Assembly: GCA_044344795.1 (NCBI GenBank)
Contig: JBIJCF010000004.1
Coordinates: 62,001 to 126,000, forward strand
From: GCA-2737665 sp044344795
GTDB taxonomy: Bacteria; Bacteroidota; Bacteroidia; Palsa-965
Direction of reading: 5' to 3'
Length of the DNA: 64,000 bases
The notes under the pieces were generated by a model. That model worked only from the letters and a program-made list of their open reading frames with translations, made no database searches and was not told the DNA's origin. The position numbers and the translations under genes are program-made. Positions 1 to 8,791 of the stretch are shown one piece after another. Within the stretch, counting starts at the first letter, position 1; every line of letters starts with the position of its first letter.

Positions 1-2104
1 CTATAAATGCTCTACGAATTTCACGACCTTTCGATGTACGAATAGGAATGTTTTGCAAGTTGGGATTATCGGAACTCAATCGTCCTGTTGCGGCAACCAC
101 CTGATTGAAACTGGTATGTAGGCGTCCTGTTGCAGTGTTTACCATCAGTGGCAACGCGTCAACGTATGTGTTTTTTAGTTTCACAACTTCACGATACTCC
201 AATATCTTGTTGATGATCGGATGCTTCCCGGCTAACTTTTGCAAGATATCTTCACCGGTAGCGTATTGCCCTGTCTTTGTTTTCTTCGGCTTCTCTGCAA
301 CCTTGAGCACTTCAAACAAAATGTCTCCAACTTGTTTTGGTGATGATACATTGAAAGGAGTGCCGGCCATTTGTTGAATCTCTTGATCGAGCGCAATAAT
401 TTCTTTTTCTAGATCGGCAGAGTAGAGGTGAAGTGCTACAGTATCTAACCGAATGCCTTCTTGCTCCATGGCCGCCAGAACGGGCATCAGCGGCATTTCA
501 ACTTCGCGGAATAATTTTTCCGTTCCGTTTTCTTGCAACATCGGAGCAAAAGCATCTTTCAACTGCCACGTTACATCGGCGTCTTCAGCAGCATATGCTG
601 TGATAACGTTTAACGGCACATCGCGCATGCTTAATTGCGTTTTACCCTTTTTACCGATTAGCGTTTCTATACTTACAGGCTTGTAGTGTAGATATGTTTC
701 AGAAAGCACATCCATGTTGTGGCGCATATCCGGTTGAATCAGGTAATGTGCGATCATGGTATCAAACATTGAACCTCGTACTTGAATGCCGTAGCGCGTC
801 AAAATATTATAATCGTACTTAATATTTTGTCCGACTTTAATAACGTGATTACTTTCCAGCACCGATCTAAATTCTTCAAGAATCTGTTGCGCTTCGTTGG
901 GATCCGCCGGAATAGGCACATACCAGCCTTCATGCGCTTTCCATGAAAATGATAAGCCTACAATTTCAGCAGTTAGCACATCAAGTCCCGTAGTTTCTGT
1001 ATCAAAAGCAAAAGCGGGTTGTGCGTTTAAAAGTTGAATGAGATGATCGCGTTCCGTTTTAGTTTGTGCAAGATGATACTGATGCGGCACAGTATCTATC
1101 GTTTTCATCAACGGTGTTGTTTCAACTTCCGGTTCTTCTACCTCAGCTCCGGTGTTGCCGAAAATGTCCATCTGTCCCGGTTTCGTTTTTTTAGAAACAG
1201 CAGTGGCGTCTTCTTCGGTAGCATTGTCGCTCATGGTTACGCCTAATAATTGTTGCGCCAAGCGACGGAATTCCAATTCATTTAAAACCTGTTCCAGTTT
1301 TTCACGATTGTATTCACGAGCAACTAACTCTTCTTCCACAAATGGAACGGGCGCATCAATAATAATTGTAGCTAACTTTTTCGAGAACAAAGCTTGCTCT
1401 TTATGTAGCTCTACTTTTTCTTTCAGTTTACCTTTCAATTGATCGGTGTTCTGTAAAAGGTTTTCAACGGAACCAAATTGTTGAATGAGAGAAGTCGCTG
1501 TTTTTTCACCAACACCCGGAACACCCGGAATGTTATCCACGGCATCACCCATCAAACCTAAAATATCAATAACTTGTTCGGGACGTTCAATTCCGTAACG
1601 GGCGCACACTTCTGCAACGCCCAGTTTTTCAGGAGGTCCGCCTTTGTAACCCGGTTTGTAAATGAAGATGTTGTCGCTTACCAACTGACCGTAATCTTTA
1701 TCCGGTGTCATCATGTACGTAACAAATCCTTTTTTGGAAGCTTCTTTGGCTAACGTCCCGATGATATCGTCTGCTTCAAATCCATCTGATTTCAGCGTGG
1801 TAATATTTAGTCCTTCCAACAAATCAAAAATGTAAGGCAAAGACGCCGCCAAATCTTCCGGCATCTCCTCGCGATTGGCTTTGTATTCGGTGTATTCGGT
1901 ATGACGAACAGTTGGTTCTGCCGTGTCGAATACAACGGCAATGTGCGTGGGTTGTTCTTTTTTTATGACGTCGAGTAACGTATTGGTAAACCCAAAAACT
2001 GCGGATGTATTTAAACCTTTGGAATTAACGCGTGGATTATTGCTGAATGCGAAATAGGCGCGATAGATAAGAGCGAATGCGTCGAGCAGAAGTAATTTTT
2101 TCAT
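1..2104 (-). CDS. polA: DNA polymerase I (partial, C-terminus outside window)
   Basis: Replication and repair polymerase that removes RNA primers and fills gaps. The frame is open from an ATG at 2104 to the left edge (701 codons), so the gene is cut, not broken. Visible are an N-terminal 5'-3' exonuclease domain (about residues 1-290, starting MKKLLLLDAFALIYRAYFAF), then a 3'-5' exonuclease domain with an intact DTETTGLD motif (D368, E370), indicating active proofreading. The start of the polymerase domain is seen up to the NPNLQNIP motif near the edge. Lost are the catalytic palm aspartates and the rest of the C-terminal domain, about 230 residues by comparison with the family. The first ATG is used because it gives the standard family N-terminus. 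Confidence 0.97.
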   Translation of the reverse strand, partial: MKKLLLLDAFALIYRAYFAFSNNPRVNSKGLNTSAVFGFTNTLLDVIKKEQPTHIAVVFDTAEPTVRHTEYTEYKANREEMPEDLAASLPYIFDLLEGLNITTLKSDGFEADDIIGTLAKEASKKGFVTYMMTPDKDYGQLVSDNIFIYKPGYKGGPPEKLGVAEVCARYGIERPEQVIDILGLMGDAVDNIPGVPGVGEKTATSLIQQFGSVENLLQNTDQLKGKLKEKVELHKEQALFSKKLATIIIDAPVPFVEEELVAREYNREKLEQVLNELEFRRLAQQLLGVTMSDNATEEDATAVSKKTKPGQMDIFGNTGAEVEEPEVETTPLMKTIDTVPHQYHLAQTKTERDHLIQLLNAQPAFAFDTETTGLDVLTAEIVGLSFSWKAHEGWYVPIPADPNEAQQILEEFRSVLESNHVIKVGQNIKYDYNILTRYGIQVRGSMFDTMIAHYLIQPDMRHNMDVLSETYLHYKPVSIETLIGKKGKTQLSMRDVPLNVITAYAAEDADVTWQLKDAFAPMLQENGTEKLFREVEMPLMPVLAAMEQEGIRLDTVALHLYSADLEKEIIALDQEIQQMAGTPFNVSSPKQVGDILFEVLKVAEKPKKTKTGQYATGEDILQKLAGKHPIINKILEYREVVKLKNTYVDALPLMVNTATGRLHTSFNQVVAATGRLSSDNPNLQNIPIRTSKGREIRRAFI

Positions 2105-2155
2105 GCGAAATATTTTAAACTAAAATACGGTTTTACGAGCCGGCTAAAAACCAGA

Positions 2156-2183
2156 CGGCCCGGGCATTTCTGCTCCCGGGCCG
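2156..2183 (-). terminator. GC-rich stem-loop, probable terminator
   Basis: A perfect 9-bp stem (CGGCCCGGG at 2156-2164 with CCCGGGCCG at 2175-2183) and a 10-base loop lie between the exported protein gene and polA. Read on the minus strand it is followed by only a short T-rich stretch (TCTGGTTTTTA), so termination is likely but perhaps incomplete, allowing some read-through into polA. Confidence 0.6.
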
Positions 2184-2211
2184 CCGGCGGAAACTACTAC
2201 TAAGGGAAATC

Positions 2212-2796
2212 TTAACGCGTTCCGCGCGCTTCCTGACTTTGATTACTGTGCCAGGAATTATATTCTTCGATGTATGCCTGCATTTCTGCAAACTCCATCT
2301 TTTTATCTTCTGCATTGATCTTAGCAACTAATTCGCTGTGATCACTCATCAATTCCACCGACAACCTTTTAAATTTATTGCCTTTCAACTTCACTAATTC
2401 GTTGCTTACACCGTCATTCTTTTCAACGTAGTGTTCTTTTTCTACTACCGTTTGGTCTCCGTGGTAAACCTCGAACTGATGTTCGAAGATAAGAATTCTA
2501 CCTGAAGTAACCACTTTTAAAAACACCATTTCTCCATCCAATTTGCGCGTAAGAAATTGAGTGCCGTCCAAACTGTAACCTTTTACCTGCTCAGGCTTGT
2601 AGGTTTTGCTGGTTTCGCCCTGTTTCAAAATCACTTTTGCGAACAAAGGCAGTTCCTTTTTGGTGTTTACCTTAATGTCTCCACGGACGGTATCTCCCGA
2701 ATTCAGGATGACGTAGCCCGACTTATACATCATTTCAGCTGTGGAGGCGATGCTGAAACCAAGCGCAATGAATAAAAAGAGGAGTTGTTTTTTCAT
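2212..2796 (-). CDS. Exported protein of unknown function
   Basis: Protein of 194 residues with a clear signal peptide (MKKQLLFLFIALGFSIAST, cleavage near residue 20). The mature part begins with a segment of the type GYVILNSGDTVRGDI, seen in many uncharacterised Bacteroidota exported proteins of mostly beta structure. The C-terminal 50 residues are charged and probably helical. No catalytic motif, lipobox or sorting domain is visible. It stands alone between the M28 lipoprotein gene and polA, with a terminator-like hairpin just downstream. I do not recognise a function. A periplasmic or envelope location is inferred from the signal peptide only. Confidence 0.8.
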   Translation of the reverse strand: MKKQLLFLFIALGFSIASTAEMMYKSGYVILNSGDTVRGDIKVNTKKELPLFAKVILKQGETSKTYKPEQVKGYSLDGTQFLTRKLDGEMVFLKVVTSGRILIFEHQFEVYHGDQTVVEKEHYVEKNDGVSNELVKLKGNKFKRLSVELMSDHSELVAKINAEDKKMEFAEMQAYIEEYNSWHSNQSQEARGTR

Positions 2797-2896
2797 AGCT
2801 GTACTGACACTTCATCAAAGAAAGTGCACCAACATCAATAAAAAAACATCGTGTCAACATCTCTGCTTAAATGTTAATAAGTAGTTGAAAACCGAT

Positions 2897-3895
2897 TTAC
2901 TGTGCAGGAGCCGGTTGTTCATTGAAAAGAACATCCAACACCACATGTCCCACAGCCCCCAGAGTGCCTTTGTCAATATATTCCATGCTGTCGGAGTGTC
3001 GGTGATGAAAATGCCCGTAGTCCATGCGTTTGGGGTCGTAATGCACGATGTCTATTGCAGGAATTCGTGCATACATATTGATAAACAAATGATCATCGGT
3101 AGTTTGTCCTACGATGTTGTTGACGAAATAATTGCCATAACCCAGATTGGCTGCTGCACTCCATACTTTCTCCACAATCCCGGACGCGAAATACACCGAT
3201 GTTCCTTCGCGAGGGAACACCGCGTCTTTAGCACCAACCATGTCTAACAATATCGCGTAGTCCGCTTTATAACCTTGAGGACGATTCTGTGCCCAATATT
3301 GTGAACCTAAGCACCAAGTTTCTGCATCTCCGCCCGGATCACCGTTGTCTTCTCCGTCCACCAATAAGATATCTACTCCAATGCCCGGATCATTTTGCGC
3401 AATTACACGTGCAATTTCCAACAGTACGCCAACTCCGCTACCGCCATCATTGGCACCGGGAATGGGTTCCGATTGTCGCACGCTGTCGCGATCGGCACGG
3501 GGGCGGGTATCCCAATGCGCCAATAACAATACACGGCGTTCGCGTTCTTTATGAAATTGGCCGAAGATGTTGCTAAGCGTAGCCTTGCGCCCGTCGTAAA
3601 AAGTAACCGGTGCGTTTTGCAGGCTCACTTCCAATCCGTACGATTTCAATTTTTGAGTCATCCAGCTTGCACACGCTGCATGTTCAGTTGTTCCCGGTAC
3701 ACGCGGACCAAAGTCCACTTGTTTTTGAATAAACGCGTAAGCTGAATCTACATTGAACACAGGCGCCTTAACACGCGGCGTTGTTTTTACAGTAGCGGTA
3801 TCTTTAGGGTCATTTCCTTTCGGTTCATTACTGCACGACGTCCAAATCATCACGCAGGTGAAAATGATAACCGCGCTTAGCTTTTGATTTCCCAT
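2897..3895 (-). CDS. M28 family lipoprotein, glutaminyl-peptide cyclotransferase-like
   Basis: Protein of 332 residues with a lipoprotein signal (WTSC, Cys21). The M28 zinc ligands can be placed: H127 and D129 (AHWDTR), D150 (PGANDGGSG), E182 (DGED) and D218 (LLDMVG). A late HSDSMEYID segment resembles the DTMENI-type motif of bacterial and plant/animal glutaminyl cyclases. The family either removes N-terminal amino acids or cyclises N-terminal Gln to pyroglutamate. In Bacteroidota the second is likely, because signal peptidase cleavage often exposes Gln. The first 19 bases overlap the 3' end of cysS, so the two are probably co-transcribed. The choice between cyclase and aminopeptidase is an inference. 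Confidence 0.88.
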   Translation of the reverse strand: MGNQKLSAVIIFTCVMIWTSCSNEPKGNDPKDTATVKTTPRVKAPVFNVDSAYAFIQKQVDFGPRVPGTTEHAACASWMTQKLKSYGLEVSLQNAPVTFYDGRKATLSNIFGQFHKERERRVLLLAHWDTRPRADRDSVRQSEPIPGANDGGSGVGVLLEIARVIAQNDPGIGVDILLVDGEDNGDPGGDAETWCLGSQYWAQNRPQGYKADYAILLDMVGAKDAVFPREGTSVYFASGIVEKVWSAAANLGYGNYFVNNIVGQTTDDHLFINMYARIPAIDIVHYDPKRMDYGHFHHRHSDSMEYIDKGTLGAVGHVVLDVLFNEQPAPAQ

Positions 3896-5406
3896 GAGGT
3901 TTCTTGCTTTCCGTCTTTTAATACAATGTTCAATTTTGCGAGTTCATCGCGAATTAAATCGGATGTGCCGAAATCCTTGCGTGTACGTGCATCCGCACGC
4001 ATACGAATGATCAATTGCATCAGCCCATCCGTTGTGCCCGACTGATCTTCCATGATGTCGTCCTTAAGTCCTAATACATCGTGAACAAATGCAGACAACA
4101 AGTTGCTTAATGATGACTTATCTTCACTTGTAATGAACTCTTTTCCGTCATTAACGGAATTGATATATCGAACAACGTCAAATAGTTCTGCAATAAGCAC
4201 GGGTGTATTGAAATCGTCATCCATCGCAGCATATAAACGTGATTGTAGCTGCGGAATGTCGTATGTTGTTTTATCACTTACCGGAACATTGCCCAATGTT
4301 TTCAGAGCTTCCATCAATCTGCGGAATCCTTTTTCAGATGCTTGCAATGCTTCATTGGAGAAGTCGAGTGTACTGCTGTAATGTGTTTGCAACATGAAAA
4401 ATCGAACGGTCATTGGAGAATAACCTTTGTCGAGCATAGGGTGTTTATCGCCCAGTAACGCCAATGATGGTGAGGCTCCCGGAGATTTCGGATCCAATTG
4501 TAAACCGGTAAACAGCTCTACAGGCAAAAATGAATTGCCTAACGACTTCGACATTTTTTGTCCATTCACCGTAAGCATATTGGTGTGTATCCAATAGTTG
4601 ACAGGAGCGGTGTTGCAGCAACCTACGTTCTGTGCAATTTCATTCGTGTGGTGAGTTGGAATTAAATCCATGCCACCACCATGTATATCAAAACGGTCGC
4701 CCAAATATTTGCGGCTCATGGCGGAGCATTCAATGTGCCATCCCGGAAAACCTTCTCCCCATGGCGAATTCCAGCGCATGATGTGTTCCGGTTTTGCTTT
4801 CTTCCACAATGCAAAATCCAATCGCCCTTTCTTTTCACCTTGTCCATCGAGGTCGCGGGTGTTATTCAATTGCTCTTCCAGCGAACGACCTGATAATGCT
4901 CCGTAGTTATTATTACCGATAAATTTTTCTACGTCAAAGTAAATGCTCCCGTTGCTTTCGTAAGCCAGACCATTTTTTATGATCTGTTGTGTCATTTCAA
5001 TTTGCTCGATAATATGTGCCGTTGCTGTGGGCTCAATTGACGGAGGTATTGCATTAAACATTGCCATCACTTCATGAAAACCTGTGGTATAGCGTTGCAC
5101 TATTTCCATAGGCTCCAAGCGTTCAGCACGTGCTTTGCGCGCAATTTTGTCGTCACCTTCATCGGCATCACTTTCCAAATGACCGACATCAGTGATGTTG
5201 CGGACGTAACGCACTTTGTAACCCAAATGAATGAGGTAGCGGTAAATGATATCGAAGGAAATAAAGGTGCGGCAATTGCCCATATGAACATCGCTGTAAA
5301 CGGTTGGTCCGCAAACGTACATGCCTACGTAACCGGGTTCAATGGGTTGAAATACTTCCTTTTTACGGGAAAGCGTATTCTGAATTTGAAGTTGATGCGG
5401 TTTCAT
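3877..5406 (-). CDS. cysS: Cysteine--tRNA ligase
   Basis: Class I aminoacyl-tRNA synthetase charging tRNA-Cys. It has 509 residues. The zinc-binding CGPTVY segment (C32) precedes the HIGH-type motif HMGN (41-44). The sequence HIECSAM and the Zn-binding HH pair follow, and KMSKS lies at about 283-287. A stretch of about 25 residues between KMSKS and the FFMLQTHYSS segment (rich in Pro, Gly and Ser) is longer than in E. coli CysRS. I believe this is usual for Bacteroidota. The start at 5406 gives the normal N-terminus. The gene overlaps the M28 lipoprotein downstream by 19 bases. Confidence 0.97.
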   Translation of the reverse strand: MKPHQLQIQNTLSRKKEVFQPIEPGYVGMYVCGPTVYSDVHMGNCRTFISFDIIYRYLIHLGYKVRYVRNITDVGHLESDADEGDDKIARKARAERLEPMEIVQRYTTGFHEVMAMFNAIPPSIEPTATAHIIEQIEMTQQIIKNGLAYESNGSIYFDVEKFIGNNNYGALSGRSLEEQLNNTRDLDGQGEKKGRLDFALWKKAKPEHIMRWNSPWGEGFPGWHIECSAMSRKYLGDRFDIHGGGMDLIPTHHTNEIAQNVGCCNTAPVNYWIHTNMLTVNGQKMSKSLGNSFLPVELFTGLQLDPKSPGASPSLALLGDKHPMLDKGYSPMTVRFFMLQTHYSSTLDFSNEALQASEKGFRRLMEALKTLGNVPVSDKTTYDIPQLQSRLYAAMDDDFNTPVLIAELFDVVRYINSVNDGKEFITSEDKSSLSNLLSAFVHDVLGLKDDIMEDQSGTTDGLMQLIIRMRADARTRKDFGTSDLIRDELAKLNIVLKDGKQETSWEIKS

Positions 5407-5452
5407 AAATTTCGATTGCCCAAATTTACCGATAAAGATGAGGGAAGCACAT

Positions 5453-5484
5453 AAAAAAACAGGGTAACCTTTCGGCTACCCTGT
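5453..5484 (-). terminator. Rho-independent terminator after the MORN-repeat gene
   Basis: On the minus strand a stem ACAGGGTA with TACCCTGT (5459-5466 with 5477-5484) is followed directly by seven T residues (complement of 5453-5459). This is a textbook intrinsic terminator. It separates the MORN-repeat gene from cysS. Confidence 0.9.
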
Positions 5485-5503
5485 CACTCCTGAAAGTTTG
5501 GGA

Positions 5504-6400
5504 TTATTTGCTGTCCACAGGCAGCGGACCGTCGCCAACGTATTTGCCGCCCTTGTAAAGTTTTATTTGCATCAATTTTCCGTTGTTGTCGTAAACGCGC
5601 TCTTCACCTTCCATTAGCTTACGATTCTTGAAAGTTCCTTTCATGGAAATCTGCCCGTTTTTATACAGAATCCAATAGCCTTCACCGGTGAATTGCCCTG
5701 TGTTCGGCTTGTTCGCATTGTCAGTTACAGTTGGACCAGTTCCTTTAATTTCTTTTTCTTCCGGAGCTTTTTCCGGTGTTGTTACCGGCTTCTTCGGTTC
5801 ATAAGTCTTCGTTTTAGCAGGATCAATGTTACCACTCGCAAAATATGTTTCCTGAATCAGTTCACCATTTTCATTATATTCTTTCTTCCATCCTTCTTCT
5901 TTTCCTTCTTTTAAGTTTACTTCGATCGCTACTTTACCATTCGGATGATAATAAACCTGCTTGCCATCCCGCTTTCCAAGCTGACTGTAATTGAACTGCT
6001 GACGCGGAACACCATCTTCGTAATATAAGGTGTAATCACCAACCCAGCGAGTTCCAACCCATGTGCCTTCTTCTGATTTCTTGCCATTTTCGTGATACAT
6101 CACAGCATGGCCATTCGGACGGTTGTTTACGAAAGTCAATTCGCTTTTCTTAGCGCCGTTCGGATAATATTCAATCCAAACACCGGTTTTTTGGCTGTCT
6201 TTATAACGACCTTCTTCCACTTTAGCAGTAGATGCATACTTCGGGTCTTTCTTGAAAGCTCCGGTAATGATCCACCATCCCTGGCGTTTACCGGCTCCGT
6301 CGGTTTGATTGATGGTGTCCGATTCAGCCGCAACTGCAGAACCGTAACTAGCGATCATAGCGAGGATACTGAGGAAGAGTACCAATTTTTTCATCTGCAC
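5504..6400 (-). CDS. Exported MORN-repeat (YwqK-type) protein
   Basis: Protein of 298 residues with a signal peptide (residues 1-25, ending AVAA). It contains a series of about 23-residue MORN-like repeats of the form G.W..YYPNG.....TF, between residues 45 and 190 and again from 230 to 290. A proline-, lysine- and glutamate-rich linker (residues 195-220) separates the two blocks. Databases label such proteins toxin-antitoxin YwqK family antitoxin, but the label rests on weak evidence. The repeats only indicate an extended beta-hairpin scaffold for protein or surface contacts. It is a single-gene unit with its own terminator. The ATG at 6400 is followed by a second Met two codons later, which could equally be the start. 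Confidence 0.85.
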   Translation of the reverse strand: MQMKKLVLFLSILAMIASYGSAVAAESDTINQTDGAGKRQGWWIITGAFKKDPKYASTAKVEEGRYKDSQKTGVWIEYYPNGAKKSELTFVNNRPNGHAVMYHENGKKSEEGTWVGTRWVGDYTLYYEDGVPRQQFNYSQLGKRDGKQVYYHPNGKVAIEVNLKEGKEEGWKKEYNENGELIQETYFASGNIDPAKTKTYEPKKPVTTPEKAPEEKEIKGTGPTVTDNANKPNTGQFTGEGYWILYKNGQISMKGTFKNRKLMEGEERVYDNNGKLMQIKLYKGGKYVGDGPLPVDSK

Positions 6401-6566
6401 ATTTGTTTCTAATTCCTAGAACTTAGGTTAGTCTACGAAAATACTGCCAAAGCATCTATTTTGCTATAAGATTTCGACAAATCCTCTAATTATATCGACA
6501 GATATGAGACGAAAGCCTATATAGACATGTTCATTAGTGCTATACGCAACACATATGCCTACGGTT

Positions 6567-7517
6567 TCATTTCCCGATAATATTTTTCAGGTTACTGATC
6601 ATGTCGTCAGTCATTCGGCTAAGATCGAATTGCGGTTTCCACCCCCAATCTTCCGCAGCTTTTAGATCATCAATGCTTTGTGGCCAACTATCGGCAATAG
6701 CCTGGCGGAAATCCGGGGCATAGCTGATGCTGAAATCGGGCACATGGCGACGGATATCAGCGGCAATTTCTTCAGGATTAAAACTCATGCCCGCCAAATT
6801 GTACGAACTGCGGGTTTTAATGCGGTCAGCCGGACTTTCCATCACTTCAATAGTGGCGCGGATCGCGTCGGGCATATACATCATGGGCAACGTGGTGTTT
6901 TCATTCAGAAAGCACTTGTATTTCCCCGTTTTTAGTGCCTCATGATAAATGTGCACGGCGTAATCCGTTGTGCCTCCGCCGGGAGCGGATTTCCAGCCGA
7001 TCAAGCCCGGATATCGCAAGCTACGGGTGTCCACACCGTATTTCTTGAAATACCATTCGCACCAACGTTCACCGGCAAATTTGCTGATTCCATAAACTGT
7101 GGTGGGTTCGATAACGGTGAACTGCGGCGTGTTAACTCGCGGAGTTGTCGGACCGAAGACAGCAATGGAACTGGGCCAGTATATTTTTTTGATGTGTCCT
7201 TCTTTGGCGAGTTCCAGCACATGAAATAAACTTTCCATGTTCAGCTTCCATCCGAACTCCGGATTTTTCTCCGCAGTGGCTGATAAAAGTGCCGCCAACA
7301 AGTACACTTGCGTAATATTTTCCTTTTTAACGATCTCAAAAAGTTTGTTCTTATCCAGTGCGTCCATTTGCACATACGGACCAGCCTGTGAACCATCATC
7401 TACTTTCAAATCGGATGCAAACACGTTGTCGTGCCCATAAATGCGACGCAGTTCCACCACCAGTTCCGTTCCTATTTGTCCGGAGCTTCCAATAATCAGA
7501 ATTCGTTCTTTGCTCAT
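6567..7517 (-). CDS. tdh: L-threonine 3-dehydrogenase, SDR (epimerase-like) type
   Basis: Oxidises L-threonine to 2-amino-3-ketobutyrate with NAD+, the first step of threonine breakdown to glycine and acetyl-CoA. The 316-residue protein is an extended short-chain dehydrogenase with a glycine-rich NAD site GSSGQIG (10-16) and catalytic YxxxK (Y142, K146). It has the segments SLRYPG, GGGTTDYAVHIYH, LPMMYMPDA and SWPQSIDD, which in my recollection distinguish the threonine dehydrogenase branch from UDP-sugar epimerases. The usual partner, 2-amino-3-ketobutyrate CoA ligase (kbl), is not in the window. The gene stands alone, with about 165 bases of AT-rich sequence downstream that hold no recognisable gene. 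Confidence 0.9.
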   Translation of the reverse strand: MSKERILIIGSSGQIGTELVVELRRIYGHDNVFASDLKVDDGSQAGPYVQMDALDKNKLFEIVKKENITQVYLLAALLSATAEKNPEFGWKLNMESLFHVLELAKEGHIKKIYWPSSIAVFGPTTPRVNTPQFTVIEPTTVYGISKFAGERWCEWYFKKYGVDTRSLRYPGLIGWKSAPGGGTTDYAVHIYHEALKTGKYKCFLNENTTLPMMYMPDAIRATIEVMESPADRIKTRSSYNLAGMSFNPEEIAADIRRHVPDFSISYAPDFRQAIADSWPQSIDDLKAAEDWGWKPQFDLSRMTDDMISNLKNIIGK

Positions 7518-7645
7518 GAGAATTACTTCAAAATGTTGTGGCGTAAAGTTGTGAAATACCTACGAGATTTTACTCATGCCGGTTAATATTCCGCAGGATG
7601 CTGTGCGTATGACAACAATCAGCCCTTAGATGCCGCGTTGTTCCT

Positions 7646-7653
7646 TAATTTTG
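7646..7653 (+). promoter_or_regulatory. Promoter -7 element of trhO
   Basis: TAATTTTG matches the Bacteroidota -7 element TAnnTTTG and lies 17 bases before the trhO ATG. No convincing TTTG -33 element is seen at the usual 19-base spacing. Confidence 0.5.
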
Positions 7654-7670
7654 CAAAAAAATAGAATGCC

Positions 7671-8714
7671 ATGTCCGTATTAGTGAATCGTGTTTCCCGA
7701 CAAGAGATGCGCAAACGTTTGATGGAAGAGCCTTTCCGTCGTGTTACGCTTTCGTTTTATCGTTACGTCATTCTTGATGATCCTCAGGCTATGCGTGATG
7801 CGCTATGGAAAGAATGGTCGGCGATGAATGTGTTTGGTAGAATTTACGTGGCACGCGAAGGCATCAACGCACAATTGAGCGTTCCTGAATTTCATTTCGA
7901 TGCGTTTCGAAAGTCTATTGACGCTCGGCCTGAATTTAAAGATGTGCCGTTCAAAATTGCCGTAGAAGATGACGGGAAGTCTTTCTTTCGATTAACGATT
8001 AAAGTGCGGAAGAAAATTGTAGCTGATGGATTGGCAGATGATACGTTTGATGTAACAAATGTGGGCAATCATTTATCTGCAGCGGAATTTAACGCAGCAT
8101 TGGAACAACCCGAAACGATTGTGGTTGATATGCGCAATCATTACGAAAGTGAAGTAGGGCGTTTTGAAGGCGCGATTTTGCCCGAAGCCGACACTTTTAA
8201 GGAAGAGTTGCCTATGGTGTTGGATAAATTAAAAGGGCAAGAGGACAAGAAAATATTGATGTATTGTACCGGTGGCGTGCGCTGCGAGAAAGCAAGTGCG
8301 TGGTTAAAGCATCATGGATTTAAAGATGTCAATCAATTGTACGGAGGCATCATTGAGTATGCGCGTCAGGTGAAGACGACTCAGCTGCCGACAAAGTTCA
8401 TCGGCAAAAATTTCGTGTTTGATGAACGCTTGGGTGAACGCATCACGAATGATGTGTTGGCACACTGCCACAATTGTGGTACGCCGGCAGACGATCATTT
8501 AAATTGTACGAATCAGGATTGTCATGTGCTGTACATTCTTTGCCCGAAATGTAAAGAAGAAACGCAAGGCTACTGTTCACCGGAATGCAAAGCCTGGGAC
8601 GAATTGCCGGTAGAAGAAAAGAAGCAACGGCGCGCAGAAGGTAAGGTAGTAAGAGCCGGATCTTTTTATCACAGTAAGTTGAAGCCGGCGTTTACACGAC
8701 GAAAGTCAGATTAA
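7671..8714 (+). CDS. trhO: tRNA uridine(34) hydroxylase / rhodanese-related protein
   Basis: TrhO (YceA) hydroxylates the wobble uridine of certain tRNAs in an oxygen-dependent way, a step towards the 5-alkoxyuridine modifications. The 347-residue protein has an N-terminal acylphosphatase-like domain (about 20-120). A rhodanese domain (about 130-240) carries the active loop CTGGVRCE (catalytic Cys199, second Cys205). The Cys-rich C-terminus (CHNCG, CTNQDC, CPKC, CSPEC) probably binds zinc. All parts expected of the family are intact. It is a single gene upstream of hmgA and appears unrelated to it in function. Confidence 0.95.
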   Translation: MSVLVNRVSRQEMRKRLMEEPFRRVTLSFYRYVILDDPQAMRDALWKEWSAMNVFGRIYVAREGINAQLSVPEFHFDAFRKSIDARPEFKDVPFKIAVEDDGKSFFRLTIKVRKKIVADGLADDTFDVTNVGNHLSAAEFNAALEQPETIVVDMRNHYESEVGRFEGAILPEADTFKEELPMVLDKLKGQEDKKILMYCTGGVRCEKASAWLKHHGFKDVNQLYGGIIEYARQVKTTQLPTKFIGKNFVFDERLGERITNDVLAHCHNCGTPADDHLNCTNQDCHVLYILCPKCKEETQGYCSPECKAWDELPVEEKKQRRAEGKVVRAGSFYHSKLKPAFTRRKSD

Positions 8715-8740
8715 GCAACGAGCGCTTATGACTTTTGTCA

Positions 8741-8771
8741 TTGACCATTTGTGTCTCTCACAATAGTTTTG
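8741..8771 (+). promoter_or_regulatory. Candidate hmgA promoter
   Basis: TTG at 8741-8743 and TAGTTTTG at 8764-8771, 20 bases apart, resemble the Bacteroidota -33 and -7 elements. The transcript would start just before the hmgA ATG at 8792. Confidence 0.45.
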
Positions 8772-8789
8772 GATGAAATAAATCATCCA
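8770..8789. promoter_or_regulatory. Candidate operator (inverted repeat) before hmgA
   Basis: A perfect dyad, TGGATGA (8770-8776) and TCATCCA (8783-8789) with a 6-base AT spacer, overlaps the end of the -7 element and the expected transcription start. This is a typical place for a repressor. The RNA could alternatively form a hairpin 2 bases before the start codon. No regulator gene adjoins it. Confidence 0.4.
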
Positions 8790-8791
8790 TT

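Noticed and set aside
5074..5454. 126-codon plus-strand frame opposite the cysS 5' end
   Set aside because: cysS has complete motifs through this region. The frame is an antisense by-product.
5504..6400. MORN-repeat protein as an antitoxin of a toxin-antitoxin pair
   Set aside because: No toxin-like gene beside it and it has a signal peptide. The YwqK antitoxin label alone does not support the claim.
6401..6566. AT-rich 166-base gap between the MORN gene and tdh examined for RNA genes
   Set aside because: No stable hairpin with T tract, no tRNA-like cloverleaf and no frame with plausible features.
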